From Oerskovia douganii (lineage in GTDB: Bacteria > Actinomycetota > Actinomycetes > Actinomycetales > Cellulomonadaceae), in assembly GCF_015142735.1 (NCBI RefSeq), contig NZ_JACSPN010000024.1, forward strand, positions 1 to 60,403: 60,403 bases of DNA. Reading direction: 5' to 3'. Both the position numbers and the translations under genes were made by a program. Positions within the stretch are counted from its first letter, which is position 1, and the number at the start of each line of letters is the position of its first letter. Shown in pieces: positions 31,895 to 40,978 of the stretch. Below the pieces are notes generated by a model that ran no database searches, had not been told where the DNA came from, and was given only the letters and a program-made list of their open reading frames with translations.

Positions 31895-34800
31895 GCCTGT
31901 GCTCCGGTCGAGCCGGACACGTCGGCGCCCGTGGTCGCCTTGGTCACGAGGACCTGGCGCTCGTCGGTCGGCGACAGGTCGATCGTGACGCTGACTGCGA
32001 GGGTCTCGCCCGCGATGAGCTCGCGGTGGTCCTCGACCGCGCCCTGCCAGGGGCCGGGCACCGAGAGGGACAGGTCGATGCGGTCCGACACCTCGAGGCC
32101 GGCGGCCTTGCGGGCATCCTGCACCTCGCGCACGATGTCGCGCGCGTACCCCTCGGCCAGGAGCGCGTCGTTCAGCTCGAGGTCGAGGACCACGAAACCG
32201 CCCGTGGGCAGCACGGCTGCGGCGATCGACGGCGCCGCCGGGTCCGCCTCGTCGTGGCCCTGCTCGGCGAGCACCACGGTCGTCAGCTCGTACTCCGAGC
32301 CGAGCAGCGGCACGTCGCCGTCGGGCGTCTCGACGACGACGAACCCGTCGTCACCCACGCGCCACGCCCCGGCCTTGGCCGCCTTGATCACGGCCTGGAC
32401 ACCACGGCCCAGGCGCGGGCCGGCGGCCCGGGCGTTGACCGTGAGCTTCTGCGACACGCCGAACTCGTCGGCCGCGCCCGACTCGAGGTCGAGGAAGCGC
32501 ACGGCCTTGACGTTGAGCTCGCGGGCGAGCAGGTCGGCGTAGGGCTCGAGCGCTGCCGGGTCCTCGGTCACGACGGTCAGGGTGCTCAGCGGCTGGCGCA
32601 CGCGCAGCGAGTGCGCCTTGCGCAGCCCGAGCGAGAGCGAGGCGACCGAGCGGACCAGGTCCATCGAGGCGACCAGGGCGTCGTCGGCGACCAGGACGTC
32701 CGCGAGGGACTCCCCCGCGCCGTCCGCCCCACCGGCGGCGACGCTGGGCCAGTCGGTCAGGTGCACGCTGCGCCCGCCCGTGAGCCCGCGCCAGACCTCT
32801 TCCGAGAGCAGGGGCGCGAGCGGCGCCATGACGCGCGTGAGGACCTCGAGCGCCGTCCACAGGGTGTCGAACGCGTCGGCGTCCTCGTCCCAGAACCGGT
32901 CGCGCTGCGTGCGGACGTACCAGTTGGTGAGCAGGTCCAGGTGCTCGCGCACGGTCTCGCACGCCCCGGCGATGTCGAACGCGTCGAGCTGGGCCGTGAC
33001 GGTCTCGACCAGGTCGTGCGTGCGGGCCAGCAGGTAGCGGTCGAGGGCCGGGAGGCCGGCGACGCGCTCGGGGGCCACGCGCTGGGCGGTGTACCCCGCG
33101 CCGTCCTGGGCGTTGTTGGAGTAGAGCGTGAAGAAGTAGTACGTGCTCCACAGCGGCAGCAGGACCTGGCGCACCGAGTCGCGGATGCCGTCCTCGGTCA
33201 CGATGAGGTTGCCACCGCGCAGGATGGGCGAGCTCATGAGGAACCAGCGCATCGCGTCGGACCCGTCGCGGTCGAAGACCTCGTTGACGTCCGGGTAGTT
33301 GCGCAGCGACTTGCTCATCTTGCGCCCGTCGGAGCCCAGCACGATCCCGTGCGAGACGGCCGAGCGGAACGCCGGCCGGTCGAAGAGCGCCGTGGCCAGC
33401 ACGTGCAGCGTGTAGAACCAGCCACGCGTCTGGCCGATGTACTCGACGATGAAGTCGCCCGGGTAGTGGTGCTCGAACCAGTCGGCGTTCTCGAACGGGT
33501 AGTGCACCTGCGCGAACGGCATGGACCCCGAGTCGAACCAGACGTCCAGGACGTCGGGGATGCGGCGCATGGTGGACTTCCCGGTCGGGTCGTCCGGGTT
33601 GGGGCGCGTCAGGTCGTCGATGAACGGGCGGTGCAGGTCCGTCACGGGCACCCCGAAGTCCGCCTCGAGCTCGGCGATCGAGCCGTAGACGTCGATGCGC
33701 GGATGGTTGGCGTCGTCCGAGACCCACACGGGGATGGGCGTGCCCCAGTAGCGGTTGCGGGAGATCGACCAGTCGCGCGCACCGGCGAGCCACTTGCCGA
33801 ACTGCCCGTCGCGGATGTGCTCCGGGGTCCAGGTGATGTCCTGGTTGAGCTCGACCATGCGGTCGCGGAACTCGGTCACGCGCACGAACCAGCTCGAGAC
33901 CGCCTTGTAGATCAGGGGGTTCCGGCAGCGCCAGCAGTGCGGGTAGGAGTGCTGGTAGGTCTCGTGGCGCAGCACGACGGCGCGTGCCCCGGGCTCGACG
34001 CGCGCGAGAGGGCCCGTGCCCTCCTTGAGGTCCTTGATGACCTTCGGGTTGGCGTCGAAGACCTGCTCGCCCGCGTAGTCCGGCACCTCGTTGGTGAAGC
34101 GACCGCGCGCGTCGACCGGCACGACGGGCACGATCCCCGCCGCGTCGCAGACCGCCATGTCGTCCTCGCCGAAGGCCGGGGCCAGGTGGACCACACCGGT
34201 ACCGTCCTCGGTCGTCACGAAGTCCGCGACGAGCACCTGGTGGGCGTTGGGCCAGCCGGCCGCCGAGCGGTCGGTGAAGTAGTCGAAGGCCGGGGTGTAG
34301 CGCAGCCCCGCGAGGTCGGCTCCCTTGACGGTCGCCAGGACCTCGGCGTCCTCCCCGAGCTCCTTGACGTAGGCGCCCAGGCGCGCGGCCGCGAGAACGA
34401 CCTTGTCCCCCGCCACCGCGGAGTCGACCCCGGGGCGCACGACCACGTAGTCGACGTCCGGCCCGACGGCGACCGCCAGGTTGGAGGGGAGCGTCCAGGG
34501 GGTCGTGGTCCACACGAGCACGAGCGCGCCCGCCGCCGGGGAGGCGGCGCCGTCCACGACGTCACCCGAGAGGCGCAGCCCGACCGTGAGCGCCGGGTCC
34601 TGACGCGACTGGTAGACGTCGTCGTCCATGCGCAGCTCGTGGTTCGACAGCGGCGTCTCGTCGCGCCAGCAGTAGGGCAGCACGCGGTAGCCCTCGTAGG
34701 CGAGGCCCTTGTCGTACAGGCGCTTGAACGCCCAGATGACCGACTCCATGAACGTGATGTCGAGCGTCTTGTAGTCGTTGGCGAAGTCGACCCAGCGCGC

Positions 34801-35271
34801 CTGGCGCGTGACGTAGTCCTTCCACTCGTCCGTGTACCTGAGCACGGACTCACGGCAGGCGTCGTTGAACGCGGCGATGCCCATGGCCTCGATCTGCGAC
34901 TTGTCGGTGATGCCCAGCACGCGCTCGGCCTCGAGCTCGGCGGGCAGGCCGTGCGTGTCCCAGCCGAAGCGGCGCTCGACGCGCTTGCCGCGCATGGTCA
35001 TGTACCGCGGCACCACGTCCTTGGCGTACCCCGTCAGGAGGTGCCCGTAGTGCGGGAGGCCGTTCGCGAACGGAGGGCCGTCGTAGAAGACGAACTCGTT
35101 GTCGCCGTCCTGGCCGGCCTCGCGGCGCTCGATCGACGCACGGAACGTGTCGTCCTTGGACCAGTACGACAGCACGCCGCGCTCGAGCGCGGGCAGGTTC
35201 GGGCTGGCGGGGATCTGGTGGCCCTGACCGTCAGGGGCGGTGTCGTCGGTGCGGTGCAGAGGGTAGGCCAT
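31891..35271 (-). CDS. ileS: Isoleucyl-tRNA synthetase, eukaryote-like (type 2)
   Basis: Charges tRNA-Ile. The 1126-residue protein has the class I signature as HYGH (residues 74-77, in [19 protein letters not shown]) and KMSKS near residue 652 ([16 protein letters not shown]), with the CP1 editing domain between. The HYGH form, the length and the lack of an obvious C-terminal zinc finger point to the eukaryote-like IleRS2 class, which is known for mupirocin tolerance. It starts at the ATG at 35271. A T-box leader precedes it, so expression should rise when tRNA-Ile is uncharged. Confidence 0.95.
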   Translation of the reverse strand: MAYPLHRTDDTAPDGQGHQIPASPNLPALERGVLSYWSKDDTFRASIERREAGQDGDNEFVFYDGPPFANGLPHYGHLLTGYAKDVVPRYMTMRGKRVERRFGWDTHGLPAELEAERVLGITDKSQIEAMGIAAFNDACRESVLRYTDEWKDYVTRQARWVDFANDYKTLDITFMESVIWAFKRLYDKGLAYEGYRVLPYCWRDETPLSNHELRMDDDVYQSRQDPALTVGLRLSGDVVDGAASPAAGALVLVWTTTPWTLPSNLAVAVGPDVDYVVVRPGVDSAVAGDKVVLAAARLGAYVKELGEDAEVLATVKGADLAGLRYTPAFDYFTDRSAAGWPNAHQVLVADFVTTEDGTGVVHLAPAFGEDDMAVCDAAGIVPVVPVDARGRFTNEVPDYAGEQVFDANPKVIKDLKEGTGPLARVEPGARAVVLRHETYQHSYPHCWRCRNPLIYKAVSSWFVRVTEFRDRMVELNQDITWTPEHIRDGQFGKWLAGARDWSISRNRYWGTPIPVWVSDDANHPRIDVYGSIAELEADFGVPVTDLHRPFIDDLTRPNPDDPTGKSTMRRIPDVLDVWFDSGSMPFAQVHYPFENADWFEHHYPGDFIVEYIGQTRGWFYTLHVLATALFDRPAFRSAVSHGIVLGSDGRKMSKSLRNYPDVNEVFDRDGSDAMRWFLMSSPILRGGNLIVTEDGIRDSVRQVLLPLWSTYYFFTLYSNNAQDGAGYTAQRVAPERVAGLPALDRYLLARTHDLVETVTAQLDAFDIAGACETVREHLDLLTNWYVRTQRDRFWDEDADAFDTLWTALEVLTRVMAPLAPLLSEEVWRGLTGGRSVHLTDWPSVAAGGADGAGESLADVLVADDALVASMDLVRSVASLSLGLRKAHSLRVRQPLSTLTVVTEDPAALEPYADLLARELNVKAVRFLDLESGAADEFGVSQKLTVNARAAGPRLGRGVQAVIKAAKAGAWRVGDDGFVVVETPDGDVPLLGSEYELTTVVLAEQGHDEADPAAPSIAAAVLPTGGFVVLDLELNDALLAEGYARDIVREVQDARKAAGLEVSDRIDLSLSVPGPWQGAVEDHRELIAGETLAVSVTIDLSPTDERQVLVTKATTGADVSGSTGAQA

Positions 35272-35289
35272 GGCTCAGTGGCTCCATCG

Positions 35290-35530
35290 TGAGTGGCAGG
35301 CGGTGGTCCGGGACGTGCTCGTGCGAGGACGACCACCCCTCCCTGGTGACCGAGGGAGCGGGCGAGCCGCGGTACCACCCCGCTTGCCGTCGTCGGGCAC
35401 CTCACGGAGCCCGAGCGGCGACCGCTCGACACGGCTGTGACGGGCCTACCCGTCCGGTTCTACTGGGGCGCCACGGCGTGGGACCTGTTCTTCCGGAGGC
35501 TCACCGGTGATGGCCGGGTCGATGCCTGTG
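35290..35530 (-). promoter_or_regulatory. T-box riboswitch, ileS leader
   Basis: On the ileS strand the conserved T-box sequence GGGGTGGTACCGCGG lies at 35381-35367. Upstream, ATCACC (from 35511) with AGAACCGGACGGG and the hairpin ACGGGTAGGCCCGT matches the short stem I of actinobacterial ileS T-boxes, and AUC would be the isoleucine specifier. Another hairpin, GAGCGG-TCG-CCGCTC, lies between. After the T-box, GGTGGTC can pair with GACCACC, an alternative structure close to the ribosome-binding site, in line with translational control. The ends are approximate. Confidence 0.88.
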
Positions 35531-35740
35531 GCCCCATGGTAACGCGCCGTCGGCGCGGGCACCGAGCCGATCGTCGAACCGGCGTACCGGAACGGTCGAG
35601 CGCGTGCCGGGGGCGGGCCACCACGTTTCCGGGGGGTCGCCCTCCTGTCGGAGGGCCTCCCCGGGGCGGGACGCTGGGAACGCCCGACGGTGCCCGGACG
35701 GCGCCCCCGTCCCGCACCCCGACCCGAGAACGAGGCGACG

Positions 35741-36526
35741 ATGCCCACTCCCTCCGAGGCCACGTCCACGACCGGCGCCCCGCGCGCCCCCGGGCGAACG
35801 AGCCCCTCGCACCCGGTCCGCCCGTCCCGCCGCTTCCGGCCCGGGCTCGTGTGGGTCGCGCTCAGCTCGATCGCCATGGCCGCGGTCCTGCTCACCTCCT
35901 ACACGGGCGCGACGCTCGACGAGCTGGCCCAGGACGGCACGGGCCTCGCGTCGACGTTCGCGGACCGCCCGCCCGCGATCCAGCTCGCGTTCTACCTGCA
36001 CATCGCGTTCGCGGGCGTCGCGCTCCTGGTGGGACCGCTGCAGTTCGTGTCCCGCTGGCGCCGCCGCTTCCCACGCCTGCACCGCGTGCTGGGCCGGGTC
36101 TACCTGGTCGGGGTCGGGGTCGGCGCGCTCACGGGGCTCGTCGTCTCGACCGCGAGCTCGGTCGCCTTCCTCGGCTTCTTCGGGTTCGGCACGCTCGCGG
36201 TGCTGTGGGCCTGGACGGGCTGGAAGGCGTACCGCGCCGTCCGGACGGGTCGCGTCGCCGAGCACCAGGCCTGGATGATCCGCTGCTTCGCCCTGACGTA
36301 CGCGGCCGTGACGCTGCGCCTGTGGGTCGGCGTCCTCGTGGCGGTCCAGACGCCGTTCGCCGGACCCGACGCCGACCCCGGGGTGCTCTTCGAGACCGCG
36401 TACGCCCCCGTCGCGTTCCTGTGCTGGCTCCCCAACATCGTGCGCGCCGAGTGGCTGGTCGCCCGGCGGGGCCTGCCCGGGCTGCGCATGAGCGCCGGCA
36501 CGGTCGGCGACCGCGCAGCGGCCTGA
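35741..36526 (+). CDS. DUF2306 family membrane protein
   Basis: A 261-residue integral membrane protein with about six or seven helices (VWVALSSIAMAAVLLTSYTG; IQLAFYLHIAFAGVALLVGP; VYLVGVGVGALTGLVVSTAS and others). The segments HRVLGRVYLVGVGVG and AEHQAWMIRCFALTYAAVTLRLW are typical of DUF2306; the spaced His residues suggest a heme- or quinone-linked fold, but function is unknown. The ATG at 35741 follows GAGG. It is the first plus-strand gene after the ileS leader and is convergent with the small gene at 36533. Confidence 0.82.
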   Translation: MPTPSEATSTTGAPRAPGRTSPSHPVRPSRRFRPGLVWVALSSIAMAAVLLTSYTGATLDELAQDGTGLASTFADRPPAIQLAFYLHIAFAGVALLVGPLQFVSRWRRRFPRLHRVLGRVYLVGVGVGALTGLVVSTASSVAFLGFFGFGTLAVLWAWTGWKAYRAVRTGRVAEHQAWMIRCFALTYAAVTLRLWVGVLVAVQTPFAGPDADPGVLFETAYAPVAFLCWLPNIVRAEWLVARRGLPGLRMSAGTVGDRAAA

Positions 36527-36532
36527 GCCCGC

Positions 36533-36769
36533 CTACCTGCCCCGCGAGGACTGCCCGCGCCGCGCCCGGTAGGTGTCGATGTCGCGCGCGACGAGCCACT
36601 CGATGGTGAGCGCCCCGGCCGGGGCGGGCTGCGCCGTCGGGCCGTGGGCCGCCGACGGCACGCCGCCCCGCGAGGCCGCGGCGAACCACGGGTCGTGGGC
36701 GACCAGGCGGCCGAGCGGGTCGACGTCCGCGGAGACGGCGAACGGGTAGGCGTTCAGAGCGATGTTCAT
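36533..36769 (-). CDS. Small protein of unknown function
   Basis: A 78-residue protein (MNIALNAYPFAVSADVDPLG...) with no recognised domain, membrane segment or signal peptide. AGGA lies about 10 bases before the ATG. The stop is six bases from that of the DUF2306 gene, in convergent orientation. It could be a real conserved small protein or a chance frame; codon use looks coding (G/C at third positions). Confidence 0.5.
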   Translation of the reverse strand: MNIALNAYPFAVSADVDPLGRLVAHDPWFAAASRGGVPSAAHGPTAQPAPAGALTIEWLVARDIDTYRARRGQSSRGR

Positions 36770-37083
36770 AGGAGGTCCTGAGGTCGAGGCGGGTGCTCAC
36801 GAGGGCAGACCGACCGGGTCCGGAGAACTGATCGGTGACCATCACGCCCTCTCCCAGGAGGGAGGGGCGCGGCACTGCTCGCTGACACCAGGTCGCACGC
36901 TGCTGGAGCGTCAGCGAGCCCTCAACAACAGCTCGACGCGCGGACCGCCCACGGGCGCACCGGGAGCACCGGCGTGCTCAGGGGGTGCGCGGAGGGGGTC
37001 ACGGGCGTCATCATGCCAGCCGGGCCGCAGCCCGACAAGCGCGTCTCGGCCCAGGGCGCCCGCACCTCAGCCCGGACCGGCGC
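36770..37083. other. Gene-free stretch with inverted repeat
   Basis: No convincing gene in 314 bases. It holds a perfect 10-bp inverted repeat, GCTCGCTGAC (36877-36886) with GTCAGCGAGC (36910-36919), 23-base loop, and a weaker hairpin around 36847-36868. Either could end transcription of the short-chain dehydrogenase gene to the right. A plus-strand frame here is Ser/Pro/Arg-rich and runs into that gene antisense, so it is not called. Confidence 0.5.
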
Positions 37084-37905
37084 TCAGCCCCTGTCCGTCC
37101 GCGTCACGAGCGGCCCGCGGGCCAGGAGCGTGGTCGAGGACTGCGCGACGGGGCGCAGCACCAGGGTGTCGATCGCGACGTGCTGGGGCCGGGTCACGGC
37201 GAACGCCACCACGTCGGCCACGTCGTCCGCGGTGAGCGGGTTCTCGACGCCCTCGTAGACCGCGTCGGCCCTGGCCTGGTCGCCGTCGAACCGCGTCAGG
37301 GAGAACCCCTCGGTGCGGACCATGCCGGGCGCGATCTCCAGGACCCGGACGGGCTCGCCGTTGAGCTCGAGGCGCAGCGTGTCCGCGACCGCGGCCTGCG
37401 CGTGCTTGGTCGCGACGTAGCCCGAGCCGCCGCTGTATGCGTCGTGCCCCGCGGTCGACGTCAGGACCAGGACCGTGCCGAACCCCGCGCGGCGGATCGC
37501 GGGCAGGAACGCCTTGGTCACGCGCACCGTCCCCAGCACGTTGGTCTCGAACATCGCGCGCCAGCGGTCCAGGTCGCTCGCGTCGATCGGGTCCGTGCCG
37601 CTCGCGAAGCCCGCGATGTTGAGCACCGCGTGGACAGGTCCGCGGGCCTCGGCCTCGCGCACGAGGCGCGCGACGTCGGCCTCGTCCGTGACGTCGCCGA
37701 CCACGGGGTGGGCGCCCGTCTCGGCCGCGAGCGCGTCGAGCAGGTCGGCGCGGCGCGCGAACGCGACGACGTCCCACCCCTGCGCGCGCAGCCGGCGCAC
37801 GGTCGCGGCGCCGATGCCGGACGAGGCGCCGGTCACGACGGCGCGCAGGGTCGCGGGCACGGCGGCCTGCTCGGTGGACGGGGGCTGGGGCTGCGAGGTC
37901 GTCAC
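37084..37905 (-). CDS. Short-chain dehydrogenase/reductase
   Basis: A 273-residue classical SDR. NAD(P)-binding TGASSGIGAATVRRLRAQG lies near residues 25-43, followed by the NAG-equivalent LNIAGFASGTDP, catalytic Ser in LTSTAGHDAYSGGSGYVATKHA with YxxxK (Tyr and Lys), and PGMVRTEGFSLTRF. An Arg after the first strand (FARRADLLDAL) hints at NADPH preference. GTG at 37905 has the Shine-Dalgarno GTAGGGAGC. It is 70 bases downstream of the molybdenum-protein gene; substrate unknown. Confidence 0.9.
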   Translation of the reverse strand: MTTSQPQPPSTEQAAVPATLRAVVTGASSGIGAATVRRLRAQGWDVVAFARRADLLDALAAETGAHPVVGDVTDEADVARLVREAEARGPVHAVLNIAGFASGTDPIDASDLDRWRAMFETNVLGTVRVTKAFLPAIRRAGFGTVLVLTSTAGHDAYSGGSGYVATKHAQAAVADTLRLELNGEPVRVLEIAPGMVRTEGFSLTRFDGDQARADAVYEGVENPLTADDVADVVAFAVTRPQHVAIDTLVLRPVAQSSTTLLARGPLVTRTDRG

Positions 37906-37975
37906 GCTCCCTACCCTGCCACGCCGCGCGGCGTCGTCCACGCCGCTGCGCGAGGTGCTCGCATGCTGGACGGGT

Positions 37976-39649
37976 TCACCCCACGCGGACCTCGATCGCG
38001 TCCCAGCCGCTCGACCCGTCGGGGGCGGGCGGCGCCTCGGTCGAGGTCTGGACCGTGCCGTCGGTGTCGGTCGCCCGGACCGCGAGGCGGTGGCTGCCCG
38101 CCGCGGGCGACGCCCAGGTCCAGGTCCACTGGCGCCAGGTGTCGGCCGAGACGGTCGCCGCGAGCTCGGCCTGCTCCCACTCCCCCTCGTCGACCCGCAC
38201 CTCGACGCCCGCGACACCCGTGTGCTGGGACCACGCGACGCCCGCGACGACCACGTCCCCGGCGGCGCCGGGCGACACCGTCGCACCCGCCCGGGGCACG
38301 TCGATGCGTGACGACGTCTTGATCGGCCCGCGCTCGGACCAGCCGCGCGTGGACCAGTAGGCGACGTCGTCGGCGAAGCGCGTGACCTTGAGCTCGACGA
38401 CCCACTTGGTCGCCGACACGTACCCGTACAGCCCCGGCACGACCATGCGCACCGGGAAGCCGTGCGCGAGCGGCAGCGGCTCGCCGTTCATGCCGACCGC
38501 GAGCAGGGACTCGCGGCCCGGGTCCGTGAGCACGTCGAGCGGCGTGCTCGCGGTCCAGCCGTCGGCGCTGCGCGAGAGCACCATGTCGGCGTCCGCGTGC
38601 GGACGGGCGCGGGCGAGCAGGTCGCGCAGCGGGTACCCGAGCCACACCGCGTTGCCGACCAGGTTCCCGCCGACCTCGTTCGACACGCACGTCAGGGTCG
38701 TGGCGTGCTCGACGAGGGGCAGCGCGAGCAGCTCCGCGAACGTGAGCTCGACCTCCTCCTCGACGAGCCCGACGACGCGCAGCCGCCAGTCGTCCGGGTT
38801 GACCTCGGGCACGCGCAGGGCGGTGTCGATGCGGTAGAAGTCGTCGTTGGGCGTCACGTAGGGCGTGATGCCGGGCACGGCGAGGTCTGCCCCGGCCGGG
38901 ACCACGACGGCGGGCCCGGTCGGGGCCGGGAGGCGGATCGCGTCACGCGCCGCGGTCACTGCCCGGGCAGAGGCGGACAGCACGCGCGACACCCCGCCGA
39001 CCACGATCGCGGTCGCGGTCGTGAGGCCCGCGAAGACGAGGAACGACCGGCGGTCGACCGCCTCGCGCCGACGGGCCGCGGTGAGCGGGGTCTCGGGGTC
39101 GGCCGGACCCGTCGTGGCCGCGAGCGCCGCGCTGCGCCACGTCCGCAGCCGCGCCGCGCCCGTCCGCAGCAGCATCACGCCGACGCCGACCCCCACCACG
39201 GTCGGCAGCGCCCACAGGGGCGTCGCGTCGGGTCGCGTGACGGCGGCGGCCACCCCCACGAGGCCGACCGCGACGAGCAGGACGGCGCCCCACGGCGGCC
39301 GTCGCGTCTCGAGGGTCCCGGCGGCGACGGCCGCGAGCGCCAGCACCACGACGATCCCGAGGATCAGCACGGTCTTGTCCGCGGTCCCGAACGTCTCGAC
39401 CGCGAAGTCCTTGAGCCACGGCGGCACCCGGTCCACGACCCCGGCGCCCACGACGAGGACGGGGCTCGACCCGGCGCCCACGACGAGCGCGACGAGCTCG
39501 GCCACGGCGAACGCCCCGAGGGCCGACACGATCCCGAGCAGCGGCGCCCACAGCCGTGACGGACCGGTGCGCGCCGCGCCGGACCCGCGGCCGGGCGTGC
39601 CGGGCGTGCCGGGCGTGCCGGGAGGGGTGGGCTCCGCCGTCGGGCTCAT
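37976..39649 (-). CDS. Membrane-bound sulfite-oxidase-like molybdopterin protein
   Basis: A 557-residue protein. Residues 33-160 hold about four transmembrane helices; a twin-Arg segment (DRRSFLVFAGLTTATAIVVGG, 199-219) precedes a further hydrophobic helix and an exported oxidoreductase domain. The domain has the Mo ligand Cys321 in TTLTCVSNEVGGNLVGNAVW, GYPLRDLLARA, HGFPVRMVVPGLYGYVSATKW and a C-terminal Ig-like dimer domain. This matches YedY/sulfite-oxidase relatives fused to a membrane anchor, known from actinobacteria; electron acceptor and substrate are unknown. The N-terminus PGTPGTPGTPGR is encoded by three tandem CCGGGCGTG units (39591-39617). Confidence 0.88.
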   Translation of the reverse strand: MSPTAEPTPPGTPGTPGTPGRGSGAARTGPSRLWAPLLGIVSALGAFAVAELVALVVGAGSSPVLVVGAGVVDRVPPWLKDFAVETFGTADKTVLILGIVVVLALAAVAAGTLETRRPPWGAVLLVAVGLVGVAAAVTRPDATPLWALPTVVGVGVGVMLLRTGAARLRTWRSAALAATTGPADPETPLTAARRREAVDRRSFLVFAGLTTATAIVVGGVSRVLSASARAVTAARDAIRLPAPTGPAVVVPAGADLAVPGITPYVTPNDDFYRIDTALRVPEVNPDDWRLRVVGLVEEEVELTFAELLALPLVEHATTLTCVSNEVGGNLVGNAVWLGYPLRDLLARARPHADADMVLSRSADGWTASTPLDVLTDPGRESLLAVGMNGEPLPLAHGFPVRMVVPGLYGYVSATKWVVELKVTRFADDVAYWSTRGWSERGPIKTSSRIDVPRAGATVSPGAAGDVVVAGVAWSQHTGVAGVEVRVDEGEWEQAELAATVSADTWRQWTWTWASPAAGSHRLAVRATDTDGTVQTSTEAPPAPDGSSGWDAIEVRVG

Positions 39650-39720
39650 GTGCCCACTCTAGGTCCGTGCGCCGCGCGGACGGCGGTCTCACCGACCGTG
39701 GCCCCCGGCCGCCACGACCT

Positions 39721-39884
39721 ACTAGGCTGGGGTGCGGATCGCGGGCCGTGCTTGGCTCGCCGCAGCGGCCCGTGCTTGGGCCGCGGATCCTCGTCGCGGA
39801 TTGTGGCGCCCTACCCCTCTCGCATCTCGCCGCGCCGCCGTGCCCTGCACCGGTCGAGCAGGCGACCTCCCGACCTGGAGTGCT
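39721..39884 (+). promoter_or_regulatory. Structured leader of the ABC importer operon
   Basis: The leader holds a 15-base direct repeat with one mismatch, GCGGGCCGTGCTTGG (39741-39755) and GCGGCCCGTGCTTGG (39765-39779), and three copies of GCGGAT. It also holds fragments loosely like a cobalamin riboswitch: GGTGCGGATC at 39731-39740, CCGCAGCGG at 39760-39768 and AGCAGGCGACCTCC near 39867-39880, the last compared with the B12 box. The match is weak, so ligand and even riboswitch nature are unproven. GGAG at 39877-39880 is the ribosome-binding site. Confidence 0.3.
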
Positions 39885-40964
39885 GTGCTGTCCACGCTGC
39901 GCCGTGTCCGACCGTCCGTCCGCCCGTCCCGTCGCGCACCGGGCGCCGGCCCGACGGCGGCGCTCGCCCTGGCCTCGTCCCTCGCCCTCGCGGGGTGCTC
40001 GGCCGTCGGGGCCCCGTCGGCCGGTGGGTCGGACGAGTCGTCCGCGCCCGCCGGGACCGACGTCGCGGCGACGACGTACCCCCTGACGCTCGACAACTGC
40101 GGGTTCGACGTCACGTTCGACGCCGCGCCGGAGAAGGTCGTGACGATCAAGTCGAGCACGACCGAGATGATGCTCGCGCTCGGGCTGGGCGACCGGATCG
40201 TCGGGACCGCGTTCCCCGACGGGGCCGTGGCCGAGCGGTGGGCCGACGTCGCCGCCGACCTCCCGGCCGTCGCGACCCCGCTCGCGGACAAGGTCCCCGG
40301 CGCGGAGGCGGTCCTCACGCTCGAGCCCGACCTCGTGTACGCGGGGTGGGAGTCCAACCTCACCGCCGAGGGCGCGGGCGACCGCTCGACCCTCCAGCAG
40401 CTCGGCGTCCAGACCTACGTCTCGCCCTCGGCCTGCAAGGACGAAGCGTACAAGCCGGACCCGCTCACGTTCGACGACGTGTTCGCCGAGATCACCGAGG
40501 CAGGCCAGGTCTTCGACGTCGCCGGGACGGCGGAGGACCTCGTGGCGGCCCAGCGCGCAGGGCTCGACGCCGTCGAGCCCGACGACCGCGGGCTCACGGC
40601 CCTGTGGTACTCGTCCGGGTCGGACATCCCCTACGTGGGTGCCGGGACCGGTGCGCCGCAGATGATCATGGACGCCGTCGGGCTCGAGAACATCGCGGCC
40701 TCGGTCCGGGACACCTGGACGCCGTTCTCGTTCGAGGAGATCATCGCGGCCGACCCCGACGTGATCGTGCTCGTCGACTCGGCCTGGAACACGGCGCAGT
40801 CCAAGATCGACGCCCTGCAGGCCAACCCGGCCACGGCCAACCTCACGGCCGTGCGGGAGGACCGCTTCCTGACCGTCCCCTTCCCCGCGACCGAGGCGGG
40901 CGTCCGCAACGTCGACGCCGTCGAGGACCTCGGCGCGCAGCTCGCCGCGCTGACCGTCTCCTGA
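39885..40964 (+). CDS. ABC transporter substrate-binding lipoprotein, F420-0-importer type
   Basis: A 359-residue periplasmic binding protein of the helical-backbone (FecB/BtuF) class. The signal peptide ends in the lipobox LALAGC near residue 40. The mature protein starts with a Ser/Gly linker, then YPLTLDNCGFDVTFDAAPEK, VVTIKSSTTEMMLALGLGDR and IVGTAFPDG. These match, from memory, the actinobacterial clade proposed to bind F420-0 (TIGR03868). A cobalamin or siderophore binder of the same fold is the alternative. GTG at 39885 follows GGAG and gives a proper signal peptide; an upstream reading frame is longer but lacks one. It leads an operon with the permease and ATPase. Confidence 0.8.
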   Translation: MLSTLRRVRPSVRPSRRAPGAGPTAALALASSLALAGCSAVGAPSAGGSDESSAPAGTDVAATTYPLTLDNCGFDVTFDAAPEKVVTIKSSTTEMMLALGLGDRIVGTAFPDGAVAERWADVAADLPAVATPLADKVPGAEAVLTLEPDLVYAGWESNLTAEGAGDRSTLQQLGVQTYVSPSACKDEAYKPDPLTFDDVFAEITEAGQVFDVAGTAEDLVAAQRAGLDAVEPDDRGLTALWYSSGSDIPYVGAGTGAPQMIMDAVGLENIAASVRDTWTPFSFEEIIAADPDVIVLVDSAWNTAQSKIDALQANPATANLTAVREDRFLTVPFPATEAGVRNVDAVEDLGAQLAALTVS

Positions 40965-40978
40965 GAGGTCCGGCACCC

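Noticed and set aside
32026-35292. A 1088-codon open frame antisense to ileS
   Set aside because: Same explanation; ileS on the other strand is unambiguous. The antisense frames opposite valS, glnD and DUF4914 were rejected likewise.
35722-35736. GAGAACGAGG resembling the arm of the palindromic repeat
   Set aside because: Only about 11 bases match, there is no inverted partner, and it is the ribosome-binding region of the DUF2306 gene.
36762-37235. A 157-codon plus-strand frame beginning near an AGGAGG
   Set aside because: The AGGAGG lies after its start codon, the product is low-complexity Arg/Pro/Ser and it overlaps the certain SDR gene antisense.
39591-39622. Tandem CCGGGCGTG units as a CRISPR or regulatory array
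   Set aside because: They are 9-base in-frame coding repeats for PGT inside the molybdenum-protein gene, without spacers.
39711-39730. CTACTAGGCT read as an iron-box (DtxR/IdeR) for the importer
   Set aside because: It matches too few positions of the 19-base palindrome to support iron control.
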